Shown here: one piece after another, positions 44,161 to 52,323 of the stretch | How the letters are laid out: the number at the start of each line of letters is the position of its first letter | Position numbering within the stretch: position 1 is the stretch's first letter | Assembly (NCBI RefSeq): GCF_036786105.1 | Contig: NZ_DAIQRQ010000004.1 | Span: 1-64,000, forward strand | Length of the DNA: 64,000 nt | From: Ohtaekwangia sp036786105 | GTDB lineage: Bacteria; Bacteroidota; Bacteroidia; Cytophagales; Cyclobacteriaceae | Reading direction: 5' to 3' | Program-made: the position numbers and the translations under genes | The notes under the pieces: generated by a model | Told to the model about the DNA's origin: nothing | Databases searched by the model: none | What the model saw: only the letters and a program-made list of their open reading frames with translations

Positions 44161-45798
44161 ATGGAATTCAACTATAAATTCAAAGGTGATACTGCTGTAG
44201 CAAGCAACGCACATGCAACCAACATGAGCTTTGCTCCGGATGTATACCGTGATCCCACTTACTTTTCGGGATACCTCAACAAGCATATACCTTTCCGGGA
44301 GGCGATCTCTGCTTTGCACGATATTGTAGTGTCTGATTTCAGGTATAAACCCAAAGATAAATCGGATTATAAAGCATGGGCACAACAGCAGGAAGACATC
44401 TGGCTGGCGGAGTATATGCGCGGTTCGGTGGATGTTGAGCAGAAAGTAAAAGCAGTACGCAACGAGCTTGAAACTGTTCGCAAGCAAAAAGAAGAAATCA
44501 TTGGCCCGTTTGCCAAAGCTAAACGCAAATATTTTGAACACCTTTACCACGCGAACCGCGATCAATGGATCGTGCTCGACCCGGTAATAACTGTACATCC
44601 TGATGAATTGTTTTTTGAATGCTTCAGCCAGGATGAATCCTCGTACGGAAAAGTAGGCTGCAACTATAATGTGTTTAATAAAGTAAACGAATTTAAGTGC
44701 GGCACTACCAACATTGATTACTCTTCCGATCTGTATAATGAATTTCAAAAGATACGCGAATATAAGGAGACGCATTTCGCAATAGACCCTTCGGGCTTTG
44801 AAGTGCAGACTACACGGGAAGAGAGCTACAAAGAGGTAAAGATCGATGTGCCGGCAAGCTGGGTACGCGGATTTTTACAGGTTAGCTCGGCCATGACGGT
44901 ACCGTCTGTCTCTTTTCAACTCCATCCCATGGATGTATATAACATCTGCTTTATACTGCGCAGGTATAAAGAAAAAGAAGGCCCGCGATCCATACGCTGG
45001 GTGTTAAAACCCGGTGAGCCTGTGAGGCTGATTTTCGAACCATGGAATTATGAAGTGAAATGTGCCCGCTCGATATACCAGGGTGCTGAAGCGCGCGAGG
45101 TTCGCATCTGGGGAAGAAGAAGGTTGTTATTGCTTGAACGACTTATACCGGTAACAAATAGCTTTAAAGTTGTGCTGCTTGGCTCCGGGCTTCCGTCATT
45201 CTATATAGCAGACCTGGGTGATCTTAACTTTACATTAGGACTCTCCGGCTGGACGGTGAACGACTGGTCACGTCTCGGTAATTTTGATTTACTCGCACCA
45301 CGTTTGGAAGTGGACAGCATGACCATGCAGCGGGTATATACCGGCCTTCGAGAGAAATGGGTTGAGAAACCCGACAGCCTTGCCGCACACCTGGGCCTTG
45401 ATAAAAAACTGGTACTGGGTGCACTCGCTGCCTTTACACAAGTGGGCCGTGTGATTTACGACATCAACAACGATTCTTATCGCATTCGTGAATTGTCGCG
45501 CGAGTCGTTGCCCATGGAAGAGCTGCGGTTTGCCAATCCGCGTGAAGAAGCCGCCACACGATTTGTATTGACCAACCACGTAACGGCCAGTGTATATGTA
45601 AACCGCGAAGGTAAAAAAGCGCTGAGCGGCACGGTAAAAGACAAAGATAAAACCTATCAACCCGAAATGTTGATTGATGCTGATGAACGTGCGGTGAGTG
45701 GTAAGTGTACCTGTAATTTTTATCAGCAACATAAACTGATGCAGGGCCCTTGCGAGCACATGCTCGCGTTGCGTATAGCATTGCGTGAAAAGCAGTAA
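44161..45798 (+). CDS. Retron-associated winged-helix and SWIM zinc-finger protein (WHSWIM)
   Basis: A 545-residue protein. The first 400 residues hold no family I know; they start with FKGDTAVASNAHATNMSFAP and include YDIxN-like beta segments. Residues about 415-455 look like a winged helix (SLAAHLGLDKKLVLGALAAF, QVGRVIYDINNDSYRI). The C-terminus is a SWIM finger with CxC...CxH ligands Cys516, Cys518, Cys531 and His533 (GKCTCNFYQQHKLMQGPCEH). SWIM domains bind DNA or proteins. It sits between the WGR/ARM gene and the retron RNA in one direction, matching the partner gene that I remember for the type XIII retron class. Confidence 0.85.
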   Translation: MEFNYKFKGDTAVASNAHATNMSFAPDVYRDPTYFSGYLNKHIPFREAISALHDIVVSDFRYKPKDKSDYKAWAQQQEDIWLAEYMRGSVDVEQKVKAVRNELETVRKQKEEIIGPFAKAKRKYFEHLYHANRDQWIVLDPVITVHPDELFFECFSQDESSYGKVGCNYNVFNKVNEFKCGTTNIDYSSDLYNEFQKIREYKETHFAIDPSGFEVQTTREESYKEVKIDVPASWVRGFLQVSSAMTVPSVSFQLHPMDVYNICFILRRYKEKEGPRSIRWVLKPGEPVRLIFEPWNYEVKCARSIYQGAEAREVRIWGRRRLLLLERLIPVTNSFKVVLLGSGLPSFYIADLGDLNFTLGLSGWTVNDWSRLGNFDLLAPRLEVDSMTMQRVYTGLREKWVEKPDSLAAHLGLDKKLVLGALAAFTQVGRVIYDINNDSYRIRELSRESLPMEELRFANPREEAATRFVLTNHVTASVYVNREGKKALSGTVKDKDKTYQPEMLIDADERAVSGKCTCNFYQQHKLMQGPCEHMLALRIALREKQ

Positions 45799-45839
45799 AT
45801 AATTTTGCAAAGTATAATTATAAAATTAGTTTTAACCAC

Positions 45840-46058
45840 GGTAGCGGAAGGGTATTAAGACCTTGCAATCCGGGCGGTGTATCACCGTCCTTGTACACAG
45901 CTTACTAACGCGCCACTGGCCCGTTCTTAACTGTGCGATCCTGCTACTACCATGTCATTTCCGGTGCAAATTCCGGGAATTGAAATAACATGGTAGTAGC
46001 GTCTCGCTTGAGTTGACCGATCCAGTCCTCAGCATGACGAAGGATACTCTCCGCTACC
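45840..46058 (+). ncRNA. Retron msr-msd non-coding RNA
   Basis: GGTAGCGGAAGGGTATT (45840-45856, a1) pairs with GGATACTCTCCGCTACC (46042-46058, a2): 9 straight pairs, a one-base bulge, then 7 more including two G.U. Inside lie an 8-bp hairpin (45872-45879 with 45883-45890), an imperfect long hairpin (45896-45935, CACAG...CTGTG and AACG...CGTT around GCC-ACT-GGC), both msr-like, and a long msd-like hairpin: GCTACTACCATGT (45943-45955) with ACATGGTAGTAGC (45988-46000), 13 perfect pairs, continued by ATTTC/GAAAT. This order is that of retron RNAs. The branching G should lie just after a1; G45859 is a candidate. Exact msd ends are not known. Confidence 0.85.
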
Positions 46059-47593
46059 TTTTTTCTACCCTTATGGCAGACAACTCTCAGGTTACCCGTC
46101 AGCAGCTCTACGACCGGATCAAGGCTTCTACCAAAGAAGCGGTTATACTGGAAGAGATGAAGCGCCTCGGCTTCTGGAAAAAGGAAAATGGCATTCCTTC
46201 CATGCCGGAAATTCTCATTGCTCAGGAAGCTGCGCTTGTAAAGGAATTAAATCAGTTATTGGAGCAGCAGCGTAAATTCAAAAACAAAGAAGAGGCACTA
46301 AAGGAAATTCGCAAGGCCCGCCTGGAGAAATCAAAGCAAAAGCGTGAAGAGAACAAGAAGCTGCGCAAGCAAAAGCGTGAAGAAAAAGCCGCACGCTGGA
46401 AAGAACGGAAAGAAAAAGATATATTATACCTCGGCGAGGATGTTTCGAAGGGACTCAATCATAAAGAAAGTGATCCTGCTAAACTGGCCACCTATCAGCT
46501 GCCGGTCTTCCATGCAGCAGAAGCATTAGCACAAGCCATGGGTATAACGGTTGGCGAGCTACGCTTCCTTTCGTTCAACCGAACCGTAAGCAAGATCAAT
46601 CATTACAAGCGATTTTATATTCCGAAGAAAACAGGAGGCAAACGCCTGATCTCTACGCCTATGCCGCGTTTGAAAAAAGCGCAGCACTGGATATTGGAAA
46701 ATATACTCAACAAAGTAACGATAGACGACAAGGCGCACGGCTTTGTATTGAAACGTTCCATCGTTACCAATGCATTGCCCCATGTGCAGGCCGAAGTAGT
46801 TATCAATATCGATCTGAAAGATTTCTTTCCATCGATCCGTTATGCACGGGTAAAGGGCCTGTATAAATCATTGGGATACTCCGAACATTTAGCCACTATA
46901 CTTGGACTTATCTCGACCGAATCAGAATGTGATGAGATAGAGCTTGATGGACAGACGTATTTTGCTGCAGGGGCCGATCGCTTCCTCCCGCAAGGTGCGC
47001 CCACCAGTCCGGCTATAACCAATATCATTTGCCGTAAACTTGATGCACGGTTAAGAGGTATAGCCAGCAAACTGAATTTTAATTATACCCGTTATGCCGA
47101 TGATCTTACTTTCTCCGCATCGGGTGAAGCAGTGAATAGCACGAGGACGCTGATTGGATTTGTAAAGCGAATCATCAAGGAGGAAAACCTTACGATACAT
47201 CCAGATAAACTGCGTGTGCTACGCAAAGGCGCGCGAAAAGAAGTTACAGGTATAGTAGTAAACGACAAGCCCGCTGTAAATGCAAAAGAGCTGGATCGCT
47301 TTCGTGCATTGCTTTTTCAGATTGAAAAAGATGGAACCTTGGAAGGCAAGCACTGGAAGAACTCGCCAAATCTACTCGCCTCTATAAAAGGCTATGCAAG
47401 TTTCGTTGCCATGGTCGATCCGGTGAAGGGAAAGCCTTTGCAGGAACGCACAGAAAAAATTCTTGCTATACATGGCTTCAAACATATTATTAAGCATAAA
47501 CCCAAGCCTCCTGCATCAGCGCCATCGTCAGCAACCCAAACGTCATCTGCTGAACAGCATAACAAGAAAAAGCCGTGGTGGAAGTTCTGGTAA
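46034..47593 (+). CDS. Retron reverse transcriptase
   Basis: A 519-residue RT if started at ATG 46034 (ATG 46073 and TTG 46013 are alternatives; 46034 places a2 of the RNA inside the gene). Residues 1-60 are helical, 60-130 a lysine/glutamate-rich coiled coil, then the RT domain: GGKRLISTPMPRL, TNALPH (NAxxH retron motif, Asn246), DLKDFFPSI (motif A, Asp260), LPQGAPTSP (motif B, Gln320), YADD (motif C, Tyr354) and VTG (404-406, retron motif in the thumb). The tail ends KKKPWWKFW, a short basic and aromatic end that could touch membrane or protein. It primes on the 2'-OH of the RNA and makes msDNA. It follows the WHSWIM gene through the ncRNA. Confidence 0.93.
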   Translation: MTKDTLRYLFSTLMADNSQVTRQQLYDRIKASTKEAVILEEMKRLGFWKKENGIPSMPEILIAQEAALVKELNQLLEQQRKFKNKEEALKEIRKARLEKSKQKREENKKLRKQKREEKAARWKERKEKDILYLGEDVSKGLNHKESDPAKLATYQLPVFHAAEALAQAMGITVGELRFLSFNRTVSKINHYKRFYIPKKTGGKRLISTPMPRLKKAQHWILENILNKVTIDDKAHGFVLKRSIVTNALPHVQAEVVINIDLKDFFPSIRYARVKGLYKSLGYSEHLATILGLISTESECDEIELDGQTYFAAGADRFLPQGAPTSPAITNIICRKLDARLRGIASKLNFNYTRYADDLTFSASGEAVNSTRTLIGFVKRIIKEENLTIHPDKLRVLRKGARKEVTGIVVNDKPAVNAKELDRFRALLFQIEKDGTLEGKHWKNSPNLLASIKGYASFVAMVDPVKGKPLQERTEKILAIHGFKHIIKHKPKPPASAPSSATQTSSAEQHNKKKPWWKFW

Positions 47594-47619
47594 ATGAGTT
47601 ATAACCGGGAAGTATAGGG

Positions 47620-48222
47620 CTAAATCTTTATTACCTCATAACCAACGCCATCTTCCAGATCAGGTGTTTCTACTTCCGCATAGTATACACCATCCAGTTC
47701 ATAATACTCCTGGTTGTTGATGGTCTTTACTTCGTAGCCATCGGGTAGTGCATCTACAATGGCACCCACCGGAGGGTCTACTACTTCATACTCATCCACA
47801 TCATCAGCTTTTGCATAGAATGTTCCGTAGTAGTAATAATAGGGCCGGGGCGAACGTATTATTACGGCCCTGTAACCCACAGGCAAAACACGTATGCGTA
47901 CACCGGGTGCCGGACGTACTACTACAAAACCATTGTGGCGTTGTGCATAATAAATTCCATCGCTATAGTAATATGGCTGCGGCCCGCGATTTATGATTAC
48001 GGCCGTGCGAGGCACAACACTTACAAAGGTTCCCCATCGTGGGCAGTGCGCGTAGCGCATGTGTGCTCTTCGCGTAACGTGTACACGAACCACTACGCGA
48101 TGACGGACGTGTTTGCGTACCATCCGTTCGCGATGCCTGTGCTGTGCTTCTGCCACGGTAGCGCTACCCAACCACATAACCATGGCTACTACTGTCATTA
48201 TGTATAAACAGAATCTTCTCAT
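47620..48222 (-). CDS. Secreted DUF6515-like protein with YYY-rich repeats
   Basis: A 200-residue secreted protein: signal peptide to about residue 26 (ATVAEAQ), a His/Arg-rich stretch (RHRERMVRKHVRHRVVVRVH), then three repeats each with a P-x-G or LPxGY turn and a tyrosine cluster (QPYYYSDGIYYAQ, RPYYYYYGTFYAK, NQEYYELDGVYYAE). This matches a periplasmic family that I believe is DUF6515. Function unknown. It is convergent with the retron RT gene, 26 bp apart. Confidence 0.8.
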   Translation of the reverse strand: MRRFCLYIMTVVAMVMWLGSATVAEAQHRHRERMVRKHVRHRVVVRVHVTRRAHMRYAHCPRWGTFVSVVPRTAVIINRGPQPYYYSDGIYYAQRHNGFVVVRPAPGVRIRVLPVGYRAVIIRSPRPYYYYYGTFYAKADDVDEYEVVDPPVGAIVDALPDGYEVKTINNQEYYELDGVYYAEVETPDLEDGVGYEVIKI

Positions 48223-48420
48223 GTTGCTTCCCTGCCTTTCTTTTTGTTAGACTCTGTAGTGTCTGAAAGGTTTAATGCACTCAAAAAATGTACAGTTGTG
48301 ATCACTGCGATGTACGCTTATGAAATATTGCGACTTCTTCACTTTTGTAAAAGGCTATAAATCAGATACTATAAAACTGGTAGATAGATTGCAGAGCACT
48401 TGTTAAAATTAACAGTGCTT

Positions 48421-48621
48421 ATGAAAACAATAGTAGCGATGTTGCTCTGGTGTATCTTGTTTGTTTTGTGCTGGCCGTTAGCGTTAGTGATGGTGTTTGT
48501 GCTCCCCATAATATGGTTACTGCTGTTACCCTTCCGCATACTGGGCTTTAGCCTGGAGATAGTTTTCAAACTTATCGGAGCAATCTTTATGTTTCCCTTT
48601 AAAGTACTCGGAGGCAAGTAG
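48421..48621 (+). CDS. Small membrane protein
   Basis: A 66-residue protein that is almost all hydrophobic: MLLWCILFVLCWPLALVMVF, VLPIIWLLLLPFRILGFSLE, IVFKLIGAIFMFPFKVLGGK. Two or three membrane helices with amphipathic ends. Start at the ATG 48421. Similar small proteins are common in Bacteroidota; no function known. Confidence 0.7.
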   Translation: MKTIVAMLLWCILFVLCWPLALVMVFVLPIIWLLLLPFRILGFSLEIVFKLIGAIFMFPFKVLGGK

Positions 48622-48991
48622 TAACCGGTTGTATGCCGGGTATATAGGCGGCCTGATTCCCTGTACCGATTACTAATCCATTTTTTTGTTGCTTTACAGA
48701 TTGCTGCAGTATTTACCCTTGGTAAGTACTGCTCCATATCGTTTTGCATTGCTGGTAACGTAACCCGTTACGTGCCCGCGTGTACATTGTATATGGAGTG
48801 ATCTGAGGGAATTATAGAACCGGATAAATAAATAACAGAGAAATAAAATCAATTTTACAAGATCAGATAAACTAATTTGGTATATTAATTTTGAAAAGAT
48901 TGCTGTTGCAATTTGTTGTTTTAACATGCGTACGGACCGTTGACCATCCTGTCGTGTTGCAAACAGATTTTATTTATTAAGACATGAAGGT
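48622..48991. other. Intergenic region before the response regulator
   Basis: About 370 bp without a credible gene. It holds a 16-bp palindrome (48758-48773, listed separately) and should include the promoter of the response regulator gene. Confidence 0.5.
48758..48773. promoter_or_regulatory. Palindrome upstream of the response regulator gene
   Basis: ACGTAACCCGTTACGT: 7-bp arms with a 2-bp centre. It lies about 220 bp before the ATG of the response regulator. It could be an operator; nothing else supports it. Confidence 0.3.
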
Positions 48992-49435
48992 ATGGGAATT
49001 TCAATTTGTTGTATGCTCGTAGAGGACGATGCAGATGATCGTGATATTTTTAGCTTGGCGTTACAGGGAGTGAGTACTGACGTGCAGTTGGTAACTGCGA
49101 ATGATGGCGAACATGCCATTGCCAGGTTTAAGGAAGAGGAATCGTTTCTGCCTCACTGCATCTTTATAGACCTCAACATGCCCCGCATGAACGGCCAGGA
49201 GTGTTTGCAGGAAATCCGTAAAATAGAACGCCTCAAAAATGTACCGGTAATCATGTATTCCACTACCGTGAACCCTTCTTACGTAGCAGAGGCACTCCGC
49301 CATGGCGCAACTGATTTTATTGTAAAACCCGTTACGATTGAAGCACTTACTTCTTCCATTGCACAGATCTTTAAAAAACTACAGCCTGTATTTGATGATA
49401 TCACGGCCTCCATTGAAAGCAACTCATCGCGGTAA
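48992..49435 (+). CDS. Single-domain response regulator (CheY-like)
   Basis: A 147-residue receiver domain: CMLVEDDADDRDIFSLAL (acid pocket), IFIDLNMPRMNG with the phospho-acceptor Asp, PVIMYSTT (switch Thr/Ser) and DFIVKPVTIEAL with the conserved Lys. No output domain is present. The RcpA-like motif EDDxDD and the DLNMP stretch are typical of stand-alone Bacteroidota regulators that work with hybrid or histidine kinases elsewhere. No kinase gene is next to it, so the partner cannot be named. Confidence 0.93.
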   Translation: MGISICCMLVEDDADDRDIFSLALQGVSTDVQLVTANDGEHAIARFKEEESFLPHCIFIDLNMPRMNGQECLQEIRKIERLKNVPVIMYSTTVNPSYVAEALRHGATDFIVKPVTIEALTSSIAQIFKKLQPVFDDITASIESNSSR

Positions 49436-49566
49436 CATAATAATTCGCAGCCGGTTGATCCGTACATTCACGGAATTTCATTTTGGCGACAAAACAAAGG
49501 CTGAGGGCAATTTATAGCATTGACCTGGCCTATTCAAGTATAAACCAGTACATTGGATGGTGTCGC

Positions 49567-49959
49567 ATGAAAATGAAAAACAGAAAGACGATACCATTTG
49601 ATTTTGTACTCGAACAACTTTTTGCCGCTGAACCGGTAGTAAAGCCAATGTTTGGTTGCTATGCCGTTTACGTTCGAGATAAGATTGTGTTAATCTTACG
49701 CAATAGAGACGATTTTACAGACGATAATGGTGTGTGGATCGCTACAGCACCGGAACATCATGAAAGTTTGAAACCCGATTTTCCCTCCATGCGTTCAGTA
49801 AAATTGCTGGGAGGGCGCATCACTGCGTGGCAAAACTTGCCTTACGACAGTGCTGATTTTGAAGAGTCGGTTATCAAGGCATGTAGCTATATACTGGGCG
49901 GCGATCAACGCATCGGCAAGATTCCGAAGCCACGGAAAAAACGCAAAAGCAAAGGATAA
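49567..49959 (+). CDS. TfoX N-terminal-domain-like protein
   Basis: A 130-residue protein from ATG 49567 (a second ATG at 49573). FDFVLEQLFAAEPVVKPMFG then CYAVYVRDKIVLILRNRDDF and LPYDSADFEESVIKACSYIL resemble the TfoX_N / YjhX-like fold, in which the motif K-x-M-F-G-C-x-x-V-Y is common. The tail is very basic (KPRKKRKSKG), suggesting a nucleic-acid or membrane contact. Molecular role unknown. The frame is open upstream to a TTG at 49483, but that extension has no family support. Confidence 0.7.
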   Translation: MKMKNRKTIPFDFVLEQLFAAEPVVKPMFGCYAVYVRDKIVLILRNRDDFTDDNGVWIATAPEHHESLKPDFPSMRSVKLLGGRITAWQNLPYDSADFEESVIKACSYILGGDQRIGKIPKPRKKRKSKG

Positions 49960-50011
49960 CAATCCTGTATGCACACAAAACATTTGATACTTTTGCGCCG
50001 CGGCTTTTTCA

Positions 50012-51349
50012 ATGGAATTAAAATTACAAACAGGTTACAGGCAGATTCTCGGCATGGCCTTGCCCATTACATTGGCCATGGTAGTGCCGCAGATAAATTT
50101 TATTACCAATAATATTTTTCTCAGCGGTCTGGGAGAACGGGAACTGGCGTGTGCCGGCATAACAGGGGTTTATTATCTGATCTTCGCCGTAATAGGTAAC
50201 GGATTGAACAATGGCTTACAGGCGCTGATCGCCCGAAGAGCCGGACAGAACCTGCCTCAGGAGATAGGCCGCCTCTTCTTTCATGGCGTTTGGATTGCCC
50301 TTGCAGTATCGGGTGTCGGTATTGCGACTACCTATACGTTAGCGCCTTCGGTACTGCGTGTGGTGATACACGATGCCGCTATTGCCGAAATGGCAATCAA
50401 CTTTCTGTTGATCCGTATCTGGGGATTGCCCCTGCTATACCTGTATGTTATGCGCAACGCGCTATTGGTGGGAACAAACCAGACCAAATTCCTGGTATGG
50501 GGAACGTTAAGTGAAGCTGTGGCCAATATCTTCTTCGACTATGCTTTTATCTATGGTAAATTTGGTTTTCCGGCTATAGGTTTCAACGGTGCTGCCTATG
50601 CTTCTATCATTGCAGAAGGTTTTGGCTTGCTGGTAATTTATATAGTTATACACATCAAAGGTATGCACAAGGCATTTGCCTTCTTTGATGAGGTAAAGCT
50701 TGATGCATCGATCTTTAAACTGATCCTGCTGCAGTCGTCTCCGCTGGTGGCACAATACGCGATCAGCATAGCAAGCTGGGAGTATTTCTATATACTTATA
50801 GAGCACCATGGTGCACGTGCCCTGGCTATTTCCAACACCATGCGTAACATCTTTGGCTTGTTCGGTATTTTTTCGTGGGCCTTTGCCTCTACTACCAATA
50901 CCATGGTAAGTAATATTATTGGTCAGGGAAGACAGGAGGAAGTTATCTCGCTCATCAAGCGAATTGCCGGTATAAGCTTTAGCATTTCAGCTTTCATTTT
51001 TCTGTGGCTGAACCTGGTGCCGGAATGGTTCCTGTCATTCTACGGACAGGGAAGTGGATTTATTCAGGATGCTATTCCGGTGGTGCGCGTTGTTTCGTGC
51101 GCACTGTTGCTCATGTCATTCGGAACAGTCTGGCTGAATGCTGTTACCGGAACAGGGAACACGGTAGTCAACCTCACCATCGAACTGGTAACGATCGTAA
51201 TGTATAGTATATATTGCTATGTGGTGCTGGAATATCTGAATTTGCCCATTACATGGGGCTGGGGTTCCGAATGGGTATACTGGACATCGATGTTCTCTAT
51301 GGCATATTTATACCTGCGCTCCGGCAGGTGGAAGAATAAGAAGCTATAG
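50012..51349 (+). CDS. MATE-family multidrug/cation efflux transporter
   Basis: A 445-residue protein with 12 membrane helices, N-terminal half ITLAMVVPQINFITNNIFLS and LACAGITGVYYLIFAVIGNG, C-terminal half with SNTMRNIFGLFGIFSWAFAS and ASTTNTMVSNIIGQGRQEEV. The G-x-G-L-N-x-x-L-Q-A-L-I-A-R-R-x-G motif at about 68-85 is typical of MATE proteins. They export drugs or flavin-like compounds using a Na+ or H+ gradient. Single gene with a close convergent neighbour (2 bp to the stop of the next). Confidence 0.9.
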   Translation: MELKLQTGYRQILGMALPITLAMVVPQINFITNNIFLSGLGERELACAGITGVYYLIFAVIGNGLNNGLQALIARRAGQNLPQEIGRLFFHGVWIALAVSGVGIATTYTLAPSVLRVVIHDAAIAEMAINFLLIRIWGLPLLYLYVMRNALLVGTNQTKFLVWGTLSEAVANIFFDYAFIYGKFGFPAIGFNGAAYASIIAEGFGLLVIYIVIHIKGMHKAFAFFDEVKLDASIFKLILLQSSPLVAQYAISIASWEYFYILIEHHGARALAISNTMRNIFGLFGIFSWAFASTTNTMVSNIIGQGRQEEVISLIKRIAGISFSISAFIFLWLNLVPEWFLSFYGQGSGFIQDAIPVVRVVSCALLLMSFGTVWLNAVTGTGNTVVNLTIELVTIVMYSIYCYVVLEYLNLPITWGWGSEWVYWTSMFSMAYLYLRSGRWKNKKL

Positions 51350-51351
51350 TC

Positions 51352-52239
51352 TTACCGGCTCTTGCGTTTGTAGAAATACAGGTACGATTTCTCTCCGCCA
51401 CCTTTTTCGCTAATGGTATAGAAACCGGAGCCATCCCTGGCCCAGGCTATTGATTCACCCTGGTATTCTTCCTTGTAGGGAACCTCTTTTGGTTGCTCCT
51501 GAAAGATGGCTGTTACGGGTTTATATTCCGGCACCGCCCACCAGTAAATGTGCTCGTAGTTTTTCAGAAGTATATTCTTTCCATCGGCTGAAAAATCTCC
51601 GGCTACAATTTCTTTCAAGGGAAGTGTCATAACACTTTCGGCAGTAAGCGTATCGGATGTAGAATACGGGTAACGCAAGGTGTAAAGCACTACAGGTTTT
51701 TCACGCTTGGAAACTATATACAAGTCTCTTGACTGGGGATCGATGAAAAGCGTTTCTGTATCTTTTTTCCGATCGGGCAATTGAAAGCAAATCGTATCGA
51801 AGGCTGTAATTTCAAGTTCTTCTTCGCCCGGTTTCAAAACGGGTTCTTCAAAGCGGTATATATACTTATATGGATAGCGGGCATTGTTGTCACCAATATC
51901 ACCCATATAAATATAGGTTTTATCAGGGTCCGGTCCCGGACCCACAGCCATGTCTTCCCAATCGCGGTTGTCTGCATTTTTTAGCTTGCAGGTGAGCTGT
52001 ATTTTAAGATTCTTGTCTACCAGATAAACATCGGCACCATTGCCGCTGTCGTTATGTGCCCACAACATACCGGGATTGTTAACGCTGGCCGCCAGGTCAG
52101 AAACTTCTTTCAGAGTAGACGTCTTTAATTCTGCCAGGCGCTCGCCCGGTAGAAATTCAATAGCCTTCGTATACAAGGGCCCTTTTTGAGCGCAACCGGT
52201 GTGAAGTGCCAGCGTAAATATGATCAGTAGTTTTTTCAT
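51352..52239 (-). CDS. Predicted beta-propeller lipoprotein
   Basis: A 295-residue lipoprotein from ATG 52239: signal peptide with lipobox LHTGC near residue 15. Repeated motifs such as MLWAHNDSGNGADVYLVD, RDWEDMAVGPGPDPDKTYIY, YMGDIGDNNARYP, ETLFIDPQSRDLYIVSKR and GESIAWARDGSGFYTISEKG are those of a six- or seven-bladed propeller related to phytase-like and SdiA-regulated proteins. Some relatives bind calcium or act as esterases. The function here is open. It is convergent with the MATE gene. Confidence 0.8.
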   Translation of the reverse strand: MKKLLIIFTLALHTGCAQKGPLYTKAIEFLPGERLAELKTSTLKEVSDLAASVNNPGMLWAHNDSGNGADVYLVDKNLKIQLTCKLKNADNRDWEDMAVGPGPDPDKTYIYMGDIGDNNARYPYKYIYRFEEPVLKPGEEELEITAFDTICFQLPDRKKDTETLFIDPQSRDLYIVSKREKPVVLYTLRYPYSTSDTLTAESVMTLPLKEIVAGDFSADGKNILLKNYEHIYWWAVPEYKPVTAIFQEQPKEVPYKEEYQGESIAWARDGSGFYTISEKGGGEKSYLYFYKRKSR

Positions 52240-52323
52240 CTTCCAATTTCTATGTGTGAATAAAAGCGTTCCAGTATTAAATCGGAAATATTTTTCAGTA
52301 AAAGCAATTTTCATCGTTGTTAT

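Noticed and set aside
44140..44775. 211-codon minus-strand frame opposite the WHSWIM gene
   Set aside because: Phe/Tyr/Val-rich shadow of the lysine and glutamate codons on the other strand; no signal peptide or family.
46013..46033. TTG at 46013 as RT start
   Set aside because: The seven extra codons lie in the RNA stem-loop spacer and an ATG is available at 46034 and at 46073.
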